Below are positions 48,227 to 57,785 of a stretch of DNA of 64,000 nt, piece after piece; position 1 is the stretch's first letter, and the number at the start of each line of letters is the position of its first letter. The notes below the pieces were generated by a model. It searched no databases. It was not told the origin of the DNA and saw only the letters and a program-made list of their open reading frames with translations. The stretch covers positions 310,001 to 374,000 of the forward strand of contig CAJQUN010000464.1 of assembly GCA_907163345.1 (NCBI GenBank). The letters are read 5' to 3'. This DNA comes from Haberlea rhodopensis. Taxonomy: Eukaryota; Streptophyta; Magnoliopsida; Lamiales; Gesneriaceae. The position numbers and the translations under genes were made by a program.

Positions 48227-49633
48227 CATCAATGAGAACAACAGAAAGATTGGCCTTACCTTGCCATGCTCCGATGCTAAGTTGTGCCTTACGAACCGTG
48301 CCCATAACCGGAACTTCTTTGGAGTTCACCGTCTTAAGAAACCCGCCATCTTTATATGGGCGAAGATTGAGTTTCGTGGCCACTTCTTGGGTGATGAATA
48401 TCTCGGAGGCACCGGTGTCAAGAAGAGCATTGAGCTTATGTCCTGCGATTTGTGCTTCTATGAACATCATTCCTTTAGGTTGCCCGAACACCTCATTCTT
48501 CATGGTGTTGAGACGGCGAAGGGCTCCAAATTGTGCGGTCTCCTGGTCTCGTTCCTCCTCTTCTTTAATTAAGGCAGAAAGCTTGGAACGTTTTGGGCAT
48601 TCCCTTGCCCAATGAGGTCCGTCGCATAAGAAACAAGAAATGTTGGCCCTGCCATATTTCTTCTCGGGTGTCTTTCCGTTGAAGAATGGTTTCTTATGTG
48701 AGTGGTCTTCCTTGTTGGTGTGCTCCTTGCCTTTATATCCCACTCCTTGTTTGGCTTGGGGGCGTCGGCTTTCTTGAATTCGATGAGTGATTCGGCTACG
48801 GCGATGGCTTGAGACATGTCTGCACTCCACGACGTTGTAACTCTAGCTTGGCCCAGTTCTTAAGCCATCCATGAATGTGAACAAGGCATCTCTATCACTC
48901 GTCTCCGGTACCTCCAGCAAGAGTTCTTGGAACTCTCGGCAATAGTCCCTTACTTCTCCCTTTTGAGCAAGACGTAGCTTCGCCCGGGCCTCATCCTCGG
49001 CATATTCCGGGTAGAATTGATTTTTGAGTTCGGTCACGAACTCCCTCCAACTTCCAATAAGGGCGCCCCCACGTCTAGTATCATCGCACCTACGTCTCCA
49101 CCAAGTCATAGCAACATCATTTAAGTATAAAGCGGCCGTTCGTACCTTAGTGGTGTCATCCATGACACCCATGCAATCGAAGTATTGCTCCAAGCCCCAT
49201 AAGAAGTTGTCGATGTCCTTAGCCACTCGCTTTCCCACATAAGCTTGTGGTTTTGGCACATCACCCTCACTGGTGTATGAGCAATGGGCCCTCCACGTCC
49301 CATGTTTGCTCGACATGACGCTAGCTCCCCTTTGAGCTCTTTCATCTCGGCTTGTAGCGCTCCGATCATGGCTTCCAACTGGTCGTTCTTAGTTTGGAAT
49401 GTCCCTGCCAAAGCATTGAGAGCTCCTTAAATTCCCCACGAATTCCTTCTTGGCTTTCATCCTCATGCTCCTTCTCCAGGAAGTCGGCAAAAGGCAAGTT
49501 CCAACTTGCAAGACGAGCGTCGAAGGCACTCACAATGTCCCTCGACTTTTCCCTTCGGCCCTTGTTCGATTGATCAGTGACTTCCGACATGGTGCTAGTG
49601 TTGATGCTTCCTTTGAGTTTGAGCCTCGAACCT
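48227..49633 (-). pseudogene. Truncated Reina-like gypsy copy: gag and protease part
   Basis: Minus-strand frames read: gag N terminus (49366-49680, overlapping the primer-binding site region), the gag core with VAKDIDNFLWGLEQYFDCMG, LNDVAMTWWRRR and REFQELLLEVPE, one zinc knuckle CFLCDGPHWAREC, and a protease with the active site LLDTGASEIFITQEVA. The polyprotein stops at 48227, shortly after LSVVLIDD, where the tandem array begins; reverse transcriptase onward is gone. Frame changes occur near 48840 and 49320. The LTR and the primer-binding site (TGGTATCAGAACC, plus-strand 49634-49646) lie on its right. Confidence 0.85.
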
Positions 49634-49648
49634 GGTTCTGATACCACT

Positions 49649-50105
49649 TGTCCACGTGTTGATTCTTCAGACCGAAACACCGTGCGGCACTTAAGCGATC
49701 TTTGCCTGCGAAGATGCTAAGTAAGCCTAAACCAACACAAGGAAGCAAAGAACTTTGAAAGAAAGCTTGAGAGAATAATTGTATTGCTTGAATGCTAGAA
49801 AACTTGGTGTCTTTACAAATGAGGAGGGCAAGGCTACTTATACTAATCCCCCTCCCAAATGAATGGTTAAGATTCAATCCATCCTACGGTGGAGATTAAG
49901 TCTCCAGAATATTCTAGGATATTTACAACAATGAGCATTCTAGAATGTCCTAGCATGAAGCATTCTAGAATACTCTACATTACAAGAGAAATAACAAGTA
50001 AGACCTAGAAGCTTCCGGGGTGCTCCAATGTGTTTTCCAAGCTTCTAGAACGTACAGAAGCCTCCAGATTCGTCGAAATCTTCTAGAAAGTTACGGAACG
50101 TGACA
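49649..50105 (-). repeat. 5' LTR of the truncated Reina-like copy
   Basis: A 457-bp LTR, on the minus strand TGTCACGTTCCGTAAC...CACGTGGACA. It is the inverted counterpart of the LTR at 50366-50822. It contains several TTCTAGAA palindromes and a minus-strand TATACTAATCC/TATAAGTAG promoter segment near 49835-49845. Confidence 0.9.
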
Positions 50106-50365
50106 CTTGCCTATTGCTCGAGCTATTGCGCTGCATTTACCGATTGTGTAGCTACCGTTATTCCGATTACCCGTGCATGTGGATTTACCTTGATCATGCA
50201 TTGCATCCATATATCATTCATTATAGTGCATGTTGCATTTACCTTGGCCTTTTCATACTGGGTTATTGCTCACCTCCTCGGGGCAGTTACCTACTTTTGT
50301 GTGGGTTGGTAATCAGATCAGGAAGCGATGACAATTATGGAGGTTGCACTGGATTCAGAGCTATG
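50106..50365. other. Spacer between the two head-to-head gypsy copies
   Basis: 260 bases with no match to either element. Short open frames only. Its right end TATG is repeated after the 3' LTR at 55480-55483, a possible target duplication of the plus-strand element. Confidence 0.5.
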
Positions 50366-50822
50366 TGTCTTGTTCCGTAACTTTCTAGAAGATTCCGACG
50401 AATGTGGAGGCTTCTGCACGTTTCAGAAGCTTGGAGAACACGTTGGAGCACCTCGGAACCTTCTAGGTCTTACTTGTTATTTCTCTTGTGTAGAATATTC
50501 TAGAATACTTCATGCTAGGACATTCTAGAATGCTCATTGTTGTAAATATCCTAGAATATTCTGGAGACTTAATCTCCACCGTAGGATGGATTGAATCTAG
50601 CCATTCATTTGGGGGGGGGGGGGGATTAGTATAAGTAGCTTTGCCCTCCTCTTTTGTAAAGACACCAAGTTTTCTAGCATTCAAGCAATACACTTATTCT
50701 CTCAAGCTTTCTTTCAAAGTTCTTTGCTTCCTTGTGTTGTTTTAGGCTTACTTAGCACATTCGCAGGCAAGGATCGCTTAAGTGCCGCACGGTGTTTCGG
50801 TCTAAAGAATTGACACGTGACA
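50366..50822 (+). repeat. 5' LTR of the Reina-like element
   Basis: It runs TGTCTTGTTCCG to CACGTGACA. A TATAAGTA box lies at 50630-50637. Upstream are four heat-shock-element-like motifs (50383-50395, 50493-50505, 50523-50530, 50554-50561). A run of 14 G at 50611-50624 replaces the shorter GGGAGGGGG of the other two LTRs. Confidence 0.9.
50383..50561 (+). promoter_or_regulatory. Cluster of heat-shock-element-like sites in the LTR promoter
   Basis: The pattern nTTCnnGAAn, the core recognised by heat shock factors, occurs as TTCTAGAAGATTC (three alternating units), GAATATTCTAGAA (three units), TTCTAGAA and GAATATTC within 180 bases, 70-250 bases upstream of the TATA box. The same sites recur in the 3' LTR (from about 55043) and in the inverted copy (49649-50105). 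Whether heat shock factors bind is not shown; the comparison is with the heat-activated copia element ONSEN. Confidence 0.5.
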
Positions 50823-53800
50823 AGTAGTATCAGAGGTGAAAGAGCTCAAAGGGGAGCTAGCGTCATGTCGAGCAAACATGGGACGGGGAGGGCTCATTGC
50901 TCATACACCATTTAGGGTGGACGTGCCAAAACCACAAGCTTATGCGAGAAAGCGAGTGGCTAAGGATATCGACAACTTCATATGGGGCTTGGAACAATAC
51001 TTCGATTGCATGGGTGTCATGGATGACACTACTAAGGTACGAACGGCCTCCTTATACTTAAATGATGTTGCTATGACTTGGTGGAGACGTAGGTGGGATG
51101 ATACTAGGCGCGGGGGCGCCCTTATTGAAAATTGGAAGGAGTTCGTGACCAAACTCAAACATCAATTCTACCCGGAATATGCCGAGGATGAGGCCCGGGC
51201 GAAGCTACGTCACTGTGCTCAAAAGGGAGAAGTAAAGGACTATTGCCGAGAGTTCCAAGAACTCTTGTTGGAGGTACCCGAGATGAGTGATAAAGATGCC
51301 TTGTTCACATTCATGGATGGCCTGAAGAACTAGGCCAAGCTAGAGTTACAACGTCGTGGAGTGCAAACATTGTCTCAAGCCATTGCCGTAGCCGAATCAC
51401 TCATCGAATTCAAGGAAGCCGACACCCCCAAACCAAACAAAAAGGAGGGGGATATAAAGGCAAAGAGCACATCAACAAGGAAGGTCACTCACATAAGAAA
51501 CCATTCTTCAACGGAAAGGCACCCGAGAAGAAATATGACAAGGCCAACATCTCTTGTTTCTTATGTGGTGGACCTCATTGGACAAGGGAATGCCCAAATG
51601 TTCCAAGCTTTCCGCCTTAAAGAAGAGGAGGAACGAGACCAGGAGACCGCACAACTTGGAGCACTTCGCCGTCTCAACACCATGAAGAATGAGGTGTTCG
51701 GACAACCTTAAGGAATGATGTTCGTAGAGGCACAGATCGCGGGACACAAGCTCAATGCTCTTCTTGACACCGGTGTCTCCGAGATATTCATCACCCAAGA
51801 AGTGGCCACTAAACTCAATCTTCGCCCATATAAAGATGGCGGATTTCTTAAGACGGTGAACTCCAAAGAAGTTTCGGTCATGGGCACGGTTCGTAATACA
51901 CAACTTAGCATCGGAACATGGCAAGGTAAGGCCAATTTTTCTGTTGTTCCCATGGATGATTATGAGATGGTGATTGGCATATCTTTCTTGGATCATATAT
52001 TGCCATGATTGTCCATTTTTCCAACTCTTTATGCATCTTGGATCCAAAGCACCCATGTGTTGTGCCCATCAAAAGAGAAGTTGGTCTGTCAACCAAACTC
52101 TTATCTGCTATGCAACTCACAAAGGGGTTGCAAAAGAATGAGATCACATTTGTTGGCGCCTTAAAATCAGTAGACGATGGACAATCGGGCATCCCTATCC
52201 CAAAGGAGATCCAATACGTGTTGGGGTACTTCAAAGATATTATGCCGAAGGAACTACCAAAGAGACTTCCACCTCAAAGGGGAAGTGGATCATGCTGGTG
52301 CTCCACCACCATCTAGAGCATCATACCGAATGTCTCCTCCTGAGCTTGAGGAGATCCGCAAACAACTAAAGGAACTCTTGGACGCGGGTTTCATACGTCC
52401 ATCCAAGTCACCTTATGGAGCTCCGGTGCTATTCCAAAGAAAGGCCGATGGTTCCGTTCGAATGTGTATTGACTATCAGACACTCAACAAACTCACTGTT
52501 AAGAATAAGTATCCTATCCCCCTCATTGCCGACCTCTTTGATCAACTGGGAACGGCAAGGTACTTCTCAAAACTGGATTTGAGATCCGGTTATTGGCAAG
52601 TGAGGATAGCGGAAGAGGACATTGCGAAGACCGCTTGTACTACCCGATATGGAGCATTTGAATTCTTGGTGATGCCATTTGGTCTCACCAATGCACCGGC
52701 AACCTTCTGCACTCTTATGAACAAGGTACTCCAAACCTATTTAGATAAATTTGTGGTTGTTTACCTTGATGATATTGTGGTGTATAGTCAAACACTTGAG
52801 CAACAAGTGCAACAACTAAAGCAGGTGTTTGAAGTTCTTCGGGCCAACGAGTTGTATGTCAAAAAAGAGAAATGTGCATTTGCCCAACCGGAGGTTGCCT
52901 TTTGGGACATATCGTGGGACGAGGGCGCATTCGCATGGATAAAACTAAGGTGAAGGCCATCCAAGAGTGGGAGGTTCCCACAAAAGTCACGGAGCTACGA
53001 TCATTCTTGGGTCTAGCCAACTTTTATCGGCGCTTCATTGAAGGATATTCGCACATCACTACACCACTGACGGACTTGCTCAAGAAGGGGCGGATATGGG
53101 AGTGGGATGTTATGTGCAACCAAGCATTCGAGAATCTCAAAAGCGCCATCATAAAGGAGCCCGTATTGGCTTTGCCCGATTATGCCAAGACTTTTGAAGT
53201 GCACACGGATGCATCAGAATCATTGGGGGTGTGCTTATGCAAGAGGGACATCCGGTTGCATTTGAAAGCCGGAAGTTGAATGATACCGAGAGGTGCTATA
53301 CCGTCCAAGAGAAAGAAATGACCGCGGTGGTACATTGTCTAAGAACTTGGCGACATTACCTACTCGGCTCACAGTTTGTGGTCATGACAGATAATGTGGC
53401 CACAAGTTACTTTCAAACGCAAAAGAAGTTGTCCCCAAAGCAAGCAAGATGGCAAGACTTCCTTGCTGAGTTTGATTATGTTCTTTAATACAAGCCCGGG
53501 AAGGTAAACTTAGTGGCGGCTGCACTTAGCAGAAAAGCAGCTCTTGCAACCATATCACGAGCCCAAGGGACCATGGTGGAGCGAATCAAAATTGGTACAT
53601 CCCTTGACCCTCAATCCAAAACCATATCAAAGAGGGGAAGACTATAATATTTGGACTGGGTGAGCTCAGACCCACCAAGGGAGGGTGTTTATATGTACCA
53701 TCTCATGACAATCTGAGAAGGGAGATCATGCAAGAGTGTCACGACTCCAAATGAGCGGGCCACCCTGGGATTCATCGTACACTGGCTCTAGTGGAAGAGC

Positions 53801-55025
53801 GTTATTACTGGCCTCACATGTGGAATGACGTCGAGGCATTTGTCAAGACTTGTCTTGTATGCCAACAAGACAAAATAGAGACACATGCACCAAAGGGGCT
53901 CCTCCAACCTTTACCTGTTGCCGAACGCCCATGGGAAAGTGTTTCCATGGACTTCATTGTGGGACTTCCCTCTTCAGATGGATGTGGTAGCATTATCGTG
54001 GTCGTGGACCGGTTTTCAAAGTATGCAACCTTCATACTGGCCCCCAAAGATTGCACTGCTGAACAAGTTGCTGGTTTATTTCTCGAACATGTTATCAAGT
54101 ATTGGGGATTTCCAAGCACGTCATTAGTGATCGAGATCCACGATTCACGGGTAAGTTCTGGACGAAACTCTTTAAAATCCTTGGTTCACAGCTAAACTTT
54201 TCAACCAGCATGCATCCACAGACGGATGGGCAGACAGAGCGAGTCAATGCCTTGCTAGAGGCATATCTTAGACACTTCGTGAGTGCAAGCCAACGAGATT
54301 GGGCCTAGCTACTTGATGTAGCCCAATTCTCATTTAACCTTCAACCGAGTGAGGCCACGAAAAAGAGTCCATTCGAACTAGTCCTTGGCCGTAAACCATG
54401 TACCCCGCAAGACATTGCCACAGGATATACAGGGACAAGTCCAGCTGCCTATAAGTTTGCAAGGAATTGGCAAAAACAAGCAGACATTGCCAAGTCCTAT
54501 CTCCACCGAGCAACCAAGAAAATGAAGAAGTGGGCGGACATAAAACGGAGGCTAGTAGAGTTCAAGATTGGAGACCTGGTGTTGGTAAAGATTTACACCC
54601 AACAAAAACATAAGGGGATAAAGGTCACCTCAGGAGATATGAAGAGGCTTTTTCATCGATAGACGAATAGGCGAAGTGGCCTACAAGTTGGAGTTACTGC
54701 CAAAACTAAAGAAGCTCCACCCAGTCTTCCATGTCAGTTTACTCAAGGTCTATTATGAAGACAAGGAAGACCCAAGCCGTGGATCGTCTCAACAAGCACC
54801 TCTTGGAGTAAATGTGTCATATGATCGAGAAGTTGAGCAAATTATAGCCGATAGGGTCGTTCGAAGGAAACACCATCCACTGTGCCACCAATATCTTATC
54901 AAGTGGAAAGGACTTCCAGACAGCGAGGCAAGTTTGGAACCATCTGAGGGACTATAGCAATTCAAAGAGCTAATTGACAAATTCCACCAGAGCAACGAGG
55001 GCGTTACTGAAATGGGCGGGGAGGA
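50823..55025 (+). pseudogene. Reina-like polyprotein, broken by stops and frameshifts
   Basis: The 5' part of gag, including its start, is deleted: primer-site sequence (TAGTATCAGAGG) joins directly to the codons for KELKGELASCR. Gag core 50836-51333 ends at TAG where the sister copy has a Trp codon; another stop precedes the protease. The protease (51715-52008) has LLDTGVSEIF. Reverse transcriptase (52290-52950) has the YLDD box and is frameshifted near 52900. RNase H continues at 52950-53490 with a frameshift near 53240 and a stop after DYVL. Integrase (about 53730-54660) has the H-H-C-C zinc region with one Trp-to-stop change, and the D, D (SDRDPRF) and E (TERVNALLE) residues, with a frameshift near 54115 and a stop near 54307. 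The chromodomain (54820-54957) reads YLIKWKGLPDSEAS with the next Trp changed to Leu. Confidence 0.88.
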
Positions 55026-55479
55026 TGTCACTTTCCGTAACTTTCTAGAAGATTCCGACGAATTTGGAGGCTTCTGCACGTTCCAGAAGCTTGGAGAACA
55101 CGTTGGAGCCCCGGAAGCTTCTAGGTCTTACTTGTTATTTCTCTTGTAATGTAGAGTATTCTAGAATACTTCAAGCTAGGACATTCTAGAATGCTCATTG
55201 TTGTAAATATCCTAGAATATTCTGAAGACTTAATCTCCATCGTAGGATGGATTGAATCATAACCATTCATTTGGGAGGGGGATTAGTATAAGTAGCATTG
55301 CCCTCATATTTTGTAAAGACACCAAGTTTTCTAGCATTCAAGCAATACTCTTATTCTCTCAAGCTTTCTTTCAAAGTTCTTTGATTCCTTGTGTTGTTTT
55401 AGGCTTACTTAGCATCTTCGCAGGCAAGGATCACTTAAGTGTCGCACGATGTTTCGGTCTAAAGAATCGACACGTGACA
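55026..55479 (+). repeat. 3' LTR of the Reina-like element
   Basis: A 454-bp LTR, TGTCACTTTCCG to CACGTGACA, differing from the 5' LTR at roughly a few percent of positions, mostly substitutions and the G-run length. It follows the polypurine tract directly. Confidence 0.9.
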
Positions 55480-55756
55480 TATGGCCGTGTACGCACGTGT
55501 CGCCTTCGTTTTGAAGTATGAAGTCGTCACAGTCTACTTTCTATATGTATACATCAATTATGAAGACTATCTTTGAGAATAAATTATTTAAAGACATGGA
55601 AATTTCAACTGTTGTTAAATATTCATTTCCTTCGAAAGATTTTAATTCTTGATATAGGTAACTGTTTATTGAGTAACATCCTATGTGACTTGTGGTGCCT
55701 CGACTATTATAAATTATATGTCACTCTATTTTGATATTATATAAAATAATATCGAT

Positions 55757-56023
55757 TGTATTTTTGAAATGATATTTTTGGGCTCGTGTCATAACAAATT
55801 TCAAATCATATTTTCCGCTGCAAAGTTAAAACGGTAATTTAATTAATTATCCAATGATAATTACCGGTGAAAGTCGAGGGCCCCACACATTATGGTATGG
55901 GGCCCTCGACTCTCACCAATAATTATCATGCAATAATTAATTTATTACCGTTTTAACTTTACAGCGAAAAATATATTTATAATTTATTAAGACACGAGTC
56001 CAAAAATTTCCAATTCAAAGATT
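55757..56023. repeat. Foldback (hairpin) element
   Basis: A long inverted repeat centred near 55889. The inner arms are perfect (GTCGAGGGCCCCA against TGGGGCCCTCGAC). Outward they continue imperfectly through 'ggtgaaa/tctcacc', 'aattattatc', 'ttaaaacggtaatt/aattaccgttttaa', 'gctgcaaagtt/aactttacagc' and TTTTTGGGCTCGTGTC/GACACGAGTCCAAAAA. The total is about 265 bp. No clear flanking duplication was found, so it is either a MITE or a locally made inverted repeat. Confidence 0.7.
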
Positions 56024-56028
56024 ATACG

Positions 56029-57785
56029 TGTAAGACCCCAAAAAATAATCATATATGATGCTAATTAAACATAAATTCGATACATTTATTTAAATAATAT
56101 ATATATATGTAATGAAAAAAATATAATAATAATAATAAAGAAGTCACAATCTCATCATTGGTGGAATTAATACTATTGTCTCTTTGTCTAACTTATCATG
56201 ACACACACACACACATGCATTCAAATTTATGCATTTACGTCCGTGTATATATCTGCTAAGACTAATAATGATGATAAAATTAATTAATAAATTAGTGATG
56301 ATAAACTAAAGCTTTATGAGCTTAACTAGTATAAGAAGAGGAGAGTAGTGATGGCTTAGAAGCCATAACCAAAAGAAACTCAAAGCTTTTTTCGTTCAAA
56401 TTTTCAAGTTCATATTTGGGGTATATTGATTATCTACTAGCATATTTATATTTCGCTTAACTTGCTTTACTATTTGATACAAGTTTCGTTTGGAAATATT
56501 AAGTGTTATTTCTATCATATTTTGAGTTTTAGCTTCATGGTTAAAGTGTATGGTTTATTTGATATCACAAAAGTTTCGTTTTAGACATATTTGTGAAGAT
56601 TTGAGCCGAAGTGTTTTGAGATACAGTTATGACATCTGTGTATTTTAAAAACTTTATGGTTTTCATGAAATTTTTTATAATCTTTTAAGATTGGAAATAA
56701 GTGTAGAAATGGGTAATGGGACAACTAACCAAACCTTGATCAAAATATGTGTATGATGTGTCTCAGACTTATGCCTTGAGATTTTGGAGATGATTTAATA
56801 TTGTAAAATAGATCATGAAAATATTAAGATTATTCATTTCTTATCCGAATTGAGCTTAAATGAAAATAGCATGATGTTTTGGTGAAGATATAGAAATCCT
56901 TTTATACATTTATTAAGAAGTACTATGAAATGATTGAGTGGCTAAATTCTTAAGGAATTTGGTTAAGATAAATTATGAAAATCACAAATTGATTAGGAAA
57001 TTCTTTTTGGGAATTTGACTCATAAACTCATGGTTGTGATTCTTGTGTGTTGAAAACGATGCTTTTGTGTTGAATCAATGAATTTTAACATATCAAATCT
57101 TGTTTAAGCTGCAAATTATGACTCAAAACATTTTTAACATAAAATAAACATTTAAAATTTCTAAAATAAAACAATTCAAAAATGATATTGTTCTTTTTTT
57201 TTTTAACTCAAAAATAATTGTAGGGGGATCGAAACGTGTTTTATTGTTATGACTAGGAAAGAGCAAGAATATGACCAATCCTTAGTGATGTGTATCTTGA
57301 ATCTTAGATGGTTCATGGAATGTTTGACTAGTTAAGATCTCATTGAAGAAAAATTGTATGAACACGATGATGAGTCAGTGTACCATATGCTTGCTTTCTG
57401 CTGTCACAAGGTTATGAAATGAAAAGCTGATTACGTTCTGGTTTATTCTTGGAAATCTTATTTAGGTTCTCCTTTTTGTTATCTTAATTGTATGGAATAT
57501 TTTTCCATCTATAATGTTGGACACATTTTCCATATTATATAATTGCTTTGCGGAGAAGGTTAGTTTTAAATTTCTTTTCTTAACTTTGTGGACTTACTTT
57601 TGATGTATATTTTCTTGATCGCTGCAGGTATCAAACTTAACATCACCTAACATCACTTTTACTCTTTTGGATGATGATACAATTTACAGTCCTGTAAAGC
57701 ACCCGAAGCACTGCATGGTGAAAATCACCTATTTTTCTATTGGTATTACTTGAGACATATAGCTTTTGAAATGATATATTAAGTA
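56029..57785. other. Intergenic region upstream of the PPR gene, possibly with a gypsy LTR remnant
   Basis: The region opens with TGTAAGACCCCAAAAAATA, which looks like the 5' end of a plant gypsy LTR. A (CA)n run follows near 56202 and TATA-like boxes near 56247 and 56330. No right end or duplication could be placed, so the LTR reading is weak. The last few hundred bases before 57786 should hold the PPR promoter and leader. No other gene is visible. Confidence 0.3.

Larger units (their letters stand above)
50366..55479 (+). mobile_element. Reina-like chromovirus (Ty3/gypsy) retrotransposon, inactive
   Basis: A 5,114-bp element: 457-bp 5' LTR, a damaged primer-binding site, gag, protease, reverse transcriptase, RNase H, integrase and a C-terminal chromodomain, a polypurine tract GGGCGGGGAGGA, and a 454-bp 3' LTR. 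The short flanking repeat TATG is a likely 4-base duplication. The short LTRs and a terminal chromodomain fit the Reina clade of chromoviruses (family knowledge). Multiple stops and frameshifts make it non-functional. Confidence 0.88.

Noticed and set aside
48232..48615. 127-codon plus-strand frame opposite gag/protease
   Set aside because: It is antisense to the recognisable protease and zinc-knuckle coding text of the minus-strand element.
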